10,630 bases of DNA. Source: JAOUEA01 sp035550775. Lineage in GTDB: Bacteria; Actinomycetota; UBA4738; HRBIN12. Location: positions 1 to 10,630 of the forward strand of contig DASZOO010000082.1 of NCBI GenBank assembly GCA_035550775.1, in the 5' to 3' direction. This document shows positions 1 through 6,384 of this stretch, piece by piece. The notes under the pieces were generated by a model. That model searched no databases and was not told the DNA's origin. It saw only the letters and a list, made by a program, of their open reading frames with translations. Position 1 is the first letter of the stretch; each line of letters starts with the position of its first letter. Position numbers and translations under genes: made by a program.

Positions 1-526
1 CGTCGGGTGGCTGTTCGTCGCCGGCGAGCCACACCGTCTCCCGGAGCGAGCCGGCCGAGCCGTCGGACGATCGGACCAGACGGACGTCGGCGAGCGCATG
101 CCAGCCGAGCGCCCCGGGGCGTGGATCCTCGCGCAGCGTGAGCTCGGCCTCGACGCGGTCGGGCGTCGATGCCGCGAGCGCCGACGATCGCACACGTTGC
201 GCGTCGACGAGCGCCCAGCAGACGCCGGTCGCCGCGACCCCGCCGAGCATCAGGGCGGTCACGGCGACGATCGGCCCACCGGAGGACCGGCGCGGTGGCG
301 ACACCCGGTCGATCACGTGAGCGGGTCGGCGATCGACGGGGACGAGGCCGGCCTCCCTCACCGGGTCCCACCGGCGGATCGCGGGCGCCGCGACCACGGC
401 CGAGACGAGGGCCGCGACGCCCAGGAGGGCGGGGGCCCACGGCACCCACGTCCGGGCCGGCCCGAAGCCGACGAGCAGCCCGGCCCACCAGGCGGCCGTC
501 GCCGCCGGCAACAGCCACGCGCTCAT
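1..526 (-). CDS. comEC: ComEC/Rec2-family DNA-uptake channel protein, N-terminal part (cut by window edge)
   Basis: This frame is open from an ATG at 526-524 to the window edge, giving 175 codons. ComEC forms the inner-membrane channel that carries single-stranded DNA into the cytoplasm during transformation. The translation begins MSAWLLPAATAAWWAGLL. Hydrophobic segments lie at about residues 4-23, 28-49 and 84-106. They are followed from about residue 124 (RVEAELTLREDPRPG) by what looks like the start of the soluble DUF4131 domain usual in this family. The catalytic or channel part (the Competence domain and, in many homologues, a beta-lactamase-like domain) would lie outside the window. 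The start is fixed by an ATGA overlap with the comEA stop, which implies translational coupling. Residues about 50-83 form an Arg/Pro-rich hydrophilic stretch between the second and third membrane segments. The name rests on the N-terminal pattern plus the comEA neighbour, because no catalytic motif is visible. Confidence 0.82.
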   Translation of the reverse strand, partial: MSAWLLPAATAAWWAGLLVGFGPARTWVPWAPALLGVAALVSAVVAAPAIRRWDPVREAGLVPVDRRPAHVIDRVSPPRRSSGGPIVAVTALMLGGVAATGVCWALVDAQRVRSSALAASTPDRVEAELTLREDPRPGALGWHALADVRLVRSSDGSAGSLRETVWLAGDEQPPD

Positions 527-1155
527 ACCGTGACCTGGTCGCGGATCTCCTCCAGGGTCGCCGGTCCGATACCGCTCACGCTCTCGAGGTCGTCGACGGA
601 GGCGAACGGCCCGTTGTCGGTGCGGTAGTCGACGATCGCGGCCGCGAGCACCTCGCCGATGCCCGAGAGCGCCTCGAGGTCGGTCTCGCTGGCGGTGTTG
701 ATGTTGATCAAACCGCCTGAGGATCCGGAACCCTCGGCGGCGGGCGCCGCCGCCGCGGGGCCGCCGGCACCCTGCTTCGGGACGACGACCTGGGTGCCGT
801 CGGTGAGCGGCGCCGCGAGGTTCAGCACGCTGAGGTCGGCACCGTTGCGCGCGCCTCCGGCGCGCTCCACGGCGTCGATCACCCGGTCGCCCTGGGCGAA
901 CTCGTAGACGCCCGGCTGGTGCACCCACCCGGTCACGTCGACGATGACGGGCGGCGCCTCGGGAGAGGCCTGCACGGACGCGGCCGCCGATGCCGGGGCA
1001 CCCTCGAGGCCCTGCCCGGCCGTCGCGACCTGCACCGGCTTGGGCAGCGAACGCACGTACCACAGGCCTGCCCCAGCCATCGTGACCCCCACCACGACGA
1101 CGAGTCCGATCAACTCACCGCGGGACAGGGTCTCCAGGCGTTCCCTGATGGTCAT
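523..1155 (-). CDS. comEA: ComEA-family competence protein, membrane-anchored DNA receptor (SLBB + helix-hairpin-helix)
   Basis: This 210-residue protein has the standard ComEA plan. A short cytoplasmic N-terminus is followed by one membrane segment (about residues 15-34, LIGLVVVVGVTMAGAGLWYV). A low-complexity linker and an SLBB domain (about 68-127, from VIVDVTGWVHQPGVY to TQVVVPK) come next. An Ala/Gly/Ser linker (128-148) leads to a C-terminal double helix-hairpin-helix domain (149-210) with LININTASETDLEALSGIG and SGIGPATLEEI. In the family, the HhH domain binds double-stranded DNA outside the membrane and passes it to ComEC. The stop overlaps the comEC start (ATGA), so the two form an operon. 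No Shine-Dalgarno sequence precedes the ATG. A TAGCGT box six bases upstream suggests a leaderless mRNA. Length and domain order are normal for the family. Confidence 0.95.
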   Translation of the reverse strand: MTIRERLETLSRGELIGLVVVVGVTMAGAGLWYVRSLPKPVQVATAGQGLEGAPASAAASVQASPEAPPVIVDVTGWVHQPGVYEFAQGDRVIDAVERAGGARNGADLSVLNLAAPLTDGTQVVVPKQGAGGPAAAAPAAEGSGSSGGLININTASETDLEALSGIGEVLAAAIVDYRTDNGPFASVDDLESVSGIGPATLEEIRDQVTV

Positions 1156-1161
1156 GGGGCG

Positions 1162-1167
1162 ACGCTA
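1162..1167 (-). promoter_or_regulatory. Possible -10 box of comEA (leaderless start)
   Basis: On the minus strand the hexamer TAGCGT fits the actinobacterial TANNNT -10 pattern. It ends six bases before the comEA ATG, so transcription would begin at or next to the start codon. This agrees with the lack of a Shine-Dalgarno sequence. A GGAAC word lies upstream, but no convincing standard -35 box is visible. This is inference from pattern and spacing only. Confidence 0.3.
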
Positions 1168-1251
1168 CGCACGGCCAGTCCGGCGTTCCGTGATGACCGT
1201 CACGCAGGAGGCCGGTCGACGGCCGGGTCGGAAACGTGCTTGCATCCGAGC

Positions 1252-2316
1252 ATGGACCGGCGTCGCGAGGACGGCATCGGGCTCGACGAGCTGGCGCAGG
1301 CGACGAGGAACCACGGCATGCCGCTGGAGGCGCTGCGGGCCGACATCACGCCCGCCGGCATGCACTACGTGCTGATCCACTACGACGTGCCGTTCCTCGA
1401 TCCCGCCTCGCACCGGCTGTCCTTCCGGGGGTTCGAGCGATCGCTCGACGTGGGCCTCGACGAGCTACGAGCGCGGCCCGGCGTGACCCTGCCCGTCACG
1501 TTCGAGTGCGCGGGCAACGGGCGCGCGCTGTTCGAGTCCAGACCCGTCTCGCAGCCGTGGTTGCTCGAGGCGGTCGGCACCGCCGCATGGACTGGCACGC
1601 CGCTGTCCGGTCTGCTCCGAGACGCCGGCGTCCCCGGCGGCACGGTCGAGATCGTGTTCACCGGATCGGACCGTGGCGTGGAGGGCGACGAGGAGCAGTG
1701 GTACGAGCGCAGCCTGCCGATCGACGAGGCGATGCGCGACGACGTGCTGCTCGTGTACGCGATGAACGGGCAGCCGCTGCCACCCCAACACGGCGGGCCG
1801 ATTCGACTGCTCGTGCCGGGCTGGTACGGCATGACGAACGTCAAATGGCTCGCGCGCATCACGGCGTCACCCCGGTCCCATGACGGCTACCAGAGCGTGG
1901 TCGGATACCGTCTGCGCACCGACCCCGACGAGCCCGGTGAACCCGTCTCGCGCATGCGGGTCCGGTCGCTGATGGCGCCTCCGGGCATCCCGAGCTTCCC
2001 GGAACGCGAGCGCGTGCTCGCCGCCGCTCCGACGACCCTCGAAGGACGGGCCTGGTCCGGCACGGCGCCGATCGCGCGCGTCGAGGTCAGCGTCGACGGG
2101 TGCGCGAGCTGGGCCGAGGCGCGCCTCGAGCCCTCGCCCGCTCCCTCCGCCTGGCACCGATGGACGTTCGAGTGGACGGCGACCCCGGGCGTGCACGAGC
2201 TGGCATGCCGCGCCACGGACGCCGACGGCGCGACGCAGCCACTGGAGCCCGAGCCCAACCTCGGCGGCTACGCGAACAACGCCGTGCACCGCGTTCGGGT
2301 GACGGTGACGGGGTGA
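1252..2316 (+). CDS. Sulfite oxidase-family molybdopterin-dependent oxidoreductase (soluble, heme-free)
   Basis: This protein has 354 residues from the ATG at 1252. The frame is open further upstream, but that part is antisense to comEA, and the protein-like sequence starts here. Residues about 25-205 form the oxidoreductase molybdopterin-binding domain. Cys86 in FECAGNGRALF is the expected molybdenum ligand, and MNGQPLPPQHGGPIRLLVPG (171-190) with WYGMTNVKWL (191-200) is the family's cofactor-pocket signature. Residues about 230-352 match the Ig-like Mo-co dimerisation domain. There is no cytochrome b5 domain, signal peptide or Tat motif, so it is probably cytoplasmic with an unknown electron acceptor. 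In classical sulfite oxidases the early motif reads xVRNHxPVP. Here it is YVLIHYDVP (39-47), so the active-site Arg and Asn are replaced by Leu41 and Ile42. The substrate should therefore not be assumed to be sulfite. It stands between divergent comEA and convergent leuS, whose stop is 9 bases away. Confidence 0.88.
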   Translation: MDRRREDGIGLDELAQATRNHGMPLEALRADITPAGMHYVLIHYDVPFLDPASHRLSFRGFERSLDVGLDELRARPGVTLPVTFECAGNGRALFESRPVSQPWLLEAVGTAAWTGTPLSGLLRDAGVPGGTVEIVFTGSDRGVEGDEEQWYERSLPIDEAMRDDVLLVYAMNGQPLPPQHGGPIRLLVPGWYGMTNVKWLARITASPRSHDGYQSVVGYRLRTDPDEPGEPVSRMRVRSLMAPPGIPSFPERERVLAAAPTTLEGRAWSGTAPIARVEVSVDGCASWAEARLEPSPAPSAWHRWTFEWTATPGVHELACRATDADGATQPLEPEPNLGGYANNAVHRVRVTVTG

Positions 2317-2325
2317 GCCGGCGGA

Positions 2326-4791
2326 TCAGCGCTTCGTGACGATGTTCACGAGCTTGGGGATCCGCACGATCTCCTGCACGATCTCCCGTCCGTCCACCGC
2401 CGCCAACACCTTCGGGCTCGCGCGGGCGAGCTCGAGCGCGCCCGCCTCGTCGATGTCGGCGGAGACCTCTGCCTTGTCGCGCAGCTTCCCGTCGACCTGG
2501 AAGACCATCGTCACGGCCTCGTCGAGGACGAGCGCCGGGTCGTAGGCGGGCCACGACGAGCGGTGCACCGACGCCGGCTCGCCCAGGTCCACACGCCACA
2601 GCTCCTCGGCGGCGAACGGGGCGAACGGGGCAAGCATCTGGACGAGGGCTCGGGCCGCGTCGATCGCCCCGCCGCCGGCGTCGAGGGTCGCCCGTATCTC
2701 GTTCGTCAGCACCTGCAGCTTCGAGATCGCGGTGTTGAACCGGAACCGGTCGAGGTCGTCGGTGACCCCCTTGATCGTCTTGTGCGTGAGACGCACGAGC
2801 GACGAGGGCTCCGGCGCGGACGCGCCCCGCTCGGCCGCCGCGCCCGCGGCCGCGAACACCCGGCCGAGCCAGGAGTGCACGCCCGGACGGCGATCGGGGT
2901 CCTCGCCCGCGATCAGCTTCCAGTCGATGTCGTCCTCGAACGGCCCCGCGAACAACATCATCAACCGCATCGAGTCGGCGCCCCATCGCTCCACGAGCGG
3001 CATGGGCTCGACGATGTTGCCCTTCGACTTGCTCATCGACGCGCCGTCATAGATCACCTGCCCCTGGTTCATCAGTCGCGGGAACGGCTCGGTGAACCCG
3101 ACCATGCCGAGGTCGTAGAGCACCTTGGTGAAGAAGCGCGTGTAGAGCAGGTGCAGGATCGCGTGCTCGACCCCGCCCGTGTACTGCCCGACGGGCATCC
3201 ACCGATCCACATCCTCGCGACGGAACGGCCCGTCCTCGTAGCCGGGCGAGCAGTAGCGGAACAGGTACCAGCTCGAGTCCACGAACGTGTCCATCGTGTC
3301 GGTGTCGCGCGTGGCCTCGCCCCCGCACGCGGGGCAGTCGACATGCTTCCACGTCGGATGGCGCGCGAGCGGGGATTCCCGGTCGCCCAGCGAGAAGTCG
3401 GCGTCGTCGGGGAGCCGCACCGGCAGATGGTCGTCGGGGACAGCCACCTCGCCGCAGGACGGGCAGTGCACGATCGGGATGGGGGCGCCCCAGTACCGCT
3501 GACGGGAAAGCAGCCAGTCACGCAGGCGGAAGTTGACGGTGGCTTCGCCACGACCCTCGCGCTGCAGCCAGGCCGCCACCTTCGCGATCGAGGCGGGCGA
3601 GGGTTCCCCATCGAAGGGCCCGCTGTTGACCATCACCCCGTCGTGCGGCATCGCCGCGGTCATCGAATCGGGATCGATGGGCTCCGATCCCTCCGGCTGG
3701 ATCACGACCCGCACCGGCAGGTCGTGCTGCCGTGCGAACGCGAAGTCGCGCTCGTCGTGCGCGGGCACGGCCATGATCGCTCCGGTCCCGTACTCCATCA
3801 GCACGTAGGGCGCCGCGAAGACGGGGACCTTCTCCCCGTTCACCGGATTGACCGCGTGCACCCCGAGGAACGCACCCTCCTTCGTGTCGGCTTCCTCGCG
3901 ACTCGCCATCGCCGCCGCTCGGGCGCGCTGGATCATCGGCTCCACCTCGCCCCAGGTGCCACCGAGCTGCGCGAGCCGCTCGACGGCGGGGTGATCGACC
4001 GAGAAGACGAAGAACGTGACGCCCCACAGCGTGTCGGGGCGCGTGGTGAAGACCTCGATCTCCTCGCCGGTCTCTTCGATCGAGAACGTGACACGCGCGC
4101 CCTCGCTGCGGCCGATCCAGTTGCGCTGCATCGTGAGCACGCGCTCGGGCCACTGGATGAGCTGATCCTCGTCGTCCAACAGGCGCTGGGCGTAGTCCGT
4201 GATCTTGAAGAACCATTGCGTCAGGTTGCGGCGCTCGACGACTGCACCGCAGCGTTCGCACGCGCCTTGGATCACCTGCTCGTTGGCGAGCACGGTCTGG
4301 TCGTTGGGGCACCAGTTCACGGGCGCCGCCTTGCGGTAGGCGAGCCCCTTCTCGAAGAAGCGCAGGAACAGCCACTGGGTCCACCGGTAGTACTCGGGAT
4401 CGCACGTGGCGAGCCGTCGAGTCCAGTCGAACGACATGCCCATGCGCCGGAACGACCGCTCCTGCTGGTCGATGTTGGCGTAGGTCCACGGGGCGGGAGC
4501 GACGCCTCGCTTGATCGCGGCGTTCTCGGCGGGCAAGCCGAACGCGTCCCACCCGATCGGGTGAAGCACGTTGTGCCCGCGCATCTTCGCGGAGCGCGCC
4601 ACGACGTCACCGCCCGAGAACGCCTCGGCATGTCCCATGTGCAGATCACCCGACGGGTACGGGAACATGTCGAGCGCGTAGAACCGAGGTCGCTCGTCGG
4701 CGGGGTCCTCCGACGCCTCGTCGATGCGCTCGTCGGCCCACACCCGCTGCCATCTTGGCTCGAACTCGCTCGGCTCGTATCGCCTGCCCAT
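2326..4791 (-). CDS. leuS: Leucyl-tRNA synthetase
   Basis: LeuRS charges tRNA-Leu with leucine in the cytoplasm. The 821-residue protein is slightly shorter than the E. coli enzyme (about 860). The class I HIGH-type motif is HMGH at 51-54, after FYALDMFPYPSG. A zinc-type cluster (CPNDQ at 161, CERC at 178-181) follows. The CP1 editing domain has TTRPDTLWG (249-257) and GTGAIMAVPAHDERD (335-349), including the editing Asp at 346. A second CxxC pair (443-446, 486-489) lies near the leucine-specific insertion. The KMSKS loop reads SMSKSKGN (585-592), with Ser in place of the first Lys. The C-terminal anticodon-binding and tRNA-contact domains end in IPKLVNIVTKR. The ATG at 4791 was chosen because homology starts at MGRRYEPSEFEPRWQ. 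The frame stays open upstream to 6243, but that is antisense to the phosphoesterase gene. A TACCAT box 8 bases upstream suggests a leaderless transcript. Confidence 0.98.
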   Translation of the reverse strand: MGRRYEPSEFEPRWQRVWADERIDEASEDPADERPRFYALDMFPYPSGDLHMGHAEAFSGGDVVARSAKMRGHNVLHPIGWDAFGLPAENAAIKRGVAPAPWTYANIDQQERSFRRMGMSFDWTRRLATCDPEYYRWTQWLFLRFFEKGLAYRKAAPVNWCPNDQTVLANEQVIQGACERCGAVVERRNLTQWFFKITDYAQRLLDDEDQLIQWPERVLTMQRNWIGRSEGARVTFSIEETGEEIEVFTTRPDTLWGVTFFVFSVDHPAVERLAQLGGTWGEVEPMIQRARAAAMASREEADTKEGAFLGVHAVNPVNGEKVPVFAAPYVLMEYGTGAIMAVPAHDERDFAFARQHDLPVRVVIQPEGSEPIDPDSMTAAMPHDGVMVNSGPFDGEPSPASIAKVAAWLQREGRGEATVNFRLRDWLLSRQRYWGAPIPIVHCPSCGEVAVPDDHLPVRLPDDADFSLGDRESPLARHPTWKHVDCPACGGEATRDTDTMDTFVDSSWYLFRYCSPGYEDGPFRREDVDRWMPVGQYTGGVEHAILHLLYTRFFTKVLYDLGMVGFTEPFPRLMNQGQVIYDGASMSKSKGNIVEPMPLVERWGADSMRLMMLFAGPFEDDIDWKLIAGEDPDRRPGVHSWLGRVFAAAGAAAERGASAPEPSSLVRLTHKTIKGVTDDLDRFRFNTAISKLQVLTNEIRATLDAGGGAIDAARALVQMLAPFAPFAAEELWRVDLGEPASVHRSSWPAYDPALVLDEAVTMVFQVDGKLRDKAEVSADIDEAGALELARASPKVLAAVDGREIVQEIVRIPKLVNIVTKR

Positions 4792-4799
4792 GGCGACAG

Positions 4800-4805
4800 A
4801 TGGTA
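4800..4805 (-). promoter_or_regulatory. Possible -10 box of leuS (leaderless start)
   Basis: On the minus strand TACCAT matches TANNNT and ends 8 bases before the leuS ATG. No Shine-Dalgarno sequence is present. The expected -35 position reads about CGGGAC, a weak match. The spacing is the same as for the divergent phosphoesterase gene, which strengthens the case somewhat. Confidence 0.35.
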
Positions 4806-4824
4806 ACGGAGCCCCTCGGCCGGT

Positions 4825-4838
4825 CCCGGCGCGCCGGG
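4825..4838. promoter_or_regulatory. 14-bp perfect palindrome in the leuS/phosphoesterase divergent intergenic region (possible operator)
   Basis: CCCGGCGCGCCGGG is a perfect palindrome near the middle of the 99-base gap between the two divergent start codons. It begins 20 bases upstream of the proposed leuS -10 box, which places it in the -35 region. Flanking it are two copies of CGGCCGGTC in the same orientation, at 4817-4825 and 4856-4864, starting 39 bases apart. An operator role is only a suggestion, because short palindromes of this composition arise readily in such GC-rich DNA. Confidence 0.2.
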
Positions 4839-4876
4839 GTCGGAGCAAACCTCCCCGGCCGGTCGACCGCTGTCGA

Positions 4877-4882
4877 TACACT
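4877..4882 (+). promoter_or_regulatory. Possible -10 box of the phosphoesterase gene (leaderless start)
   Basis: TACACT matches TANNNT and ends 8 bases before the ATG at 4891, so the transcript would have little or no leader. No Shine-Dalgarno sequence lies in front of the start codon. No good -35 hexamer is seen at the usual distance. The upstream GGCCGGTCGAC word (4857-4867) covers that zone instead. Confidence 0.35.
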
Positions 4883-4890
4883 CGCATCCG

Positions 4891-6363
4891 ATGCGCGCCA
4901 CGGGCACTCGCGGTCTGCTCCTCGCGGTGACGGTGCTCACCGCGTGTTCCACCCTGGCGGACATCGATCCACCCGCGCCGCAGGAGACGGCGGCGCGCTC
5001 GCCGGTCACGCCCGCCGGGGAGACCGGCCCGCCGGGTATCGAGCGGCTCGATCACCTCGTCTTCATCGTGCAGGAGAACCGCTCGTTCGATCACTACTTC
5101 GGCACGTATCCGGGAGCACGGGGCATCCCCCGGCGCGGCGACGGCTCCTTCAAGGTCTGCGTGCCCGACAAGTTCCAGGGAGGCAGATGCGTGCCTCCGT
5201 ACGTGAGCCGTTCGTTCGACCAGAACGGCGGGCCGCACGAGCACGACGACTCCGTGCGCGACGTGAACGGCGGCAAGATGGACGGCTTCATCAGGTCGCT
5301 CAAGCCCCGGCGAGGGTTCTGCTGGACCGAGCCGTGGCTGCCGGACTGCGACATGTTCCTCGGGCCCCAGGGCCAACCCGACGTGATGAGCACCCTCCGC
5401 CGCCGGACGATCCCGAACTACTGGCGATACGCCGACCGCTTCGTGTTGCAGGACCGCATGTTCGCGCCGGTCGATTCGTGGACCCTGCCCGCGCACCTCT
5501 TCCTGGTCTCTGCGTGGTCGGCGTACTGTCCCGACACGACCGACCCGATGAGCTGCCGCACCGATATCAACCTGTCGCACAGGTCGCGACGGTGGACCTA
5601 CGGCGAGGACCCGATCTACGCCTGGACCGACGTCACGTGGCTCATGGACGAGCAGGGCGTGGAGTGGGCGTACTACGTGGGCAACGACTCGTGCTGGAAA
5701 AACCCGCCGTGCGGGCCCGTGACCCGCAAGGGCTACGAGACCACGTTCAGCCGGAATCCCCTGCCCGGATTCACGAGCTTCTGGAACGGCGAACGCGCCG
5801 ACGACATCCGTGACAACGTGCTCCCCGTGAGGCGGTTCCGAAGTCAAGCCAAGGACGGCACGTTGCCCTCCGTGTCCTGGATCGCACCCACGGGCAGGGT
5901 GAGCGACCACCCGGCGGGCGAGAGCACCGTTCGCACGGCGATGGCCTACGTCACCCGGCTGATCAACACCGTCATGAAGGGGCCGGCCTGGGACTCGACC
6001 GCGATCTTCCTCGTCTGGGACGACTGGGGCGGGTTCTACGACCACGTGGAACCCCCTCGCGTCGACGACATGGGCTACGGGCTGCGCGTGCCGTCGCTGG
6101 TGATCAGCCCGTACGCGCGCCGCGGCTCCATCGACAGCCGCACCTACACGTTCGACAGCTACCTCAAGCTGATCGAGGACCGGTTCCTTGGAAGCGAGCG
6201 GCTCGATCCCGCCACCCTCAGCAGGCCGGACGGCCGCGAGCATGTCCGGGAGTCGATCGCCAAGAGCATGACGGCGTCGTTCGACTTCTCGCAGGAACCG
6301 CTCCCGCCGCTGATCCTCGACCCCTGGCCGTGGAAGGACCGCGAACCTTACCCATCGTTCTGA
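4891..6363 (+). CDS. Phospholipase C / acid phosphatase-type phosphoesterase, predicted lipoprotein
   Basis: The 490-residue product belongs to the phosphoesterase family (Pfam PF04185), which includes bacterial phospholipases C and AcpA-type acid phosphatases and cleaves phosphate esters using bound metal. The first 18 residues are a Sec lipoprotein signal, with lipobox LTAC and lipidation expected at Cys19. A Pro/Ala-rich linker follows to about residue 48. Family signatures are ENRSFDHYFGTYPGARG (62-78), HEHDD (116-120), DSWTLPAHLFLVSA (195-208, Thr198 in the nucleophile region), SWIAPTGRVSDHP (329-341) and VWDDWGGFYDHVEPP (375-389). E62, N63, D377 and D378 occupy expected metal-ligand positions, but most relatives have Asp-Glu rather than Asp-Asp. 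Eight cysteines after the lipid Cys occur in four close pairs, suggesting disulfides outside the cell. It lacks the twin-arginine motif used by many relatives. The true substrate (phospholipid or another phosphoester) cannot be told. It is convergent with the propeller gene, 21 bases away. Confidence 0.93.
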   Translation: MRATGTRGLLLAVTVLTACSTLADIDPPAPQETAARSPVTPAGETGPPGIERLDHLVFIVQENRSFDHYFGTYPGARGIPRRGDGSFKVCVPDKFQGGRCVPPYVSRSFDQNGGPHEHDDSVRDVNGGKMDGFIRSLKPRRGFCWTEPWLPDCDMFLGPQGQPDVMSTLRRRTIPNYWRYADRFVLQDRMFAPVDSWTLPAHLFLVSAWSAYCPDTTDPMSCRTDINLSHRSRRWTYGEDPIYAWTDVTWLMDEQGVEWAYYVGNDSCWKNPPCGPVTRKGYETTFSRNPLPGFTSFWNGERADDIRDNVLPVRRFRSQAKDGTLPSVSWIAPTGRVSDHPAGESTVRTAMAYVTRLINTVMKGPAWDSTAIFLVWDDWGGFYDHVEPPRVDDMGYGLRVPSLVISPYARRGSIDSRTYTFDSYLKLIEDRFLGSERLDPATLSRPDGREHVRESIAKSMTASFDFSQEPLPPLILDPWPWKDREPYPSF

Positions 6364-6369
6364 GTGACC

Positions 6370-6383
6370 GACCGCGCCCGGTC
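6370..6383. terminator. Short hairpin between convergent stop codons (possible two-way terminator without U-tract)
   Basis: GACCG, a four-base loop CGCC, and CGGTC form a 5-bp GC-rich stem inside the 21-base gap between the phosphoesterase stop (6361-6363) and the propeller-protein stop (6385-6387). Its position suits termination from both sides. It is short and has no T-run on either strand, so it would have to be of the actinobacterial type without a U-tract. Chance pairing is quite possible. Confidence 0.22.
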
Positions 6384-6384
6384 C

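Noticed and set aside
919..1251. Upstream extension of the sulfite oxidase-like frame
   Set aside because: The extra 111 codons are antisense to comEA and resemble no domain. The ATG at 1252 directly precedes family-like sequence.
2331..2353. Hairpin GCTTCGTGA / TCACGAGC just after the sulfite oxidase-like stop
   Set aside because: It lies within the last leuS codons, has a bulge and no T-run, so coding constraint or chance explains it as well as a terminator does.
2563..4806. 747-codon plus-strand open frame opposite leuS
   Set aside because: This is an Arg/His/Asp-rich shadow translation created by high GC. It has no domain signature and lies entirely antisense to a conserved synthetase.
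4792..6243. Open frame extending leuS upstream by 484 codons on the minus strand
   Set aside because: It is antisense to the well-supported phosphoesterase gene. LeuRS homology starts exactly at the ATG at 4791, and the extension is low-complexity Arg/Val/Ala-rich shadow sequence.
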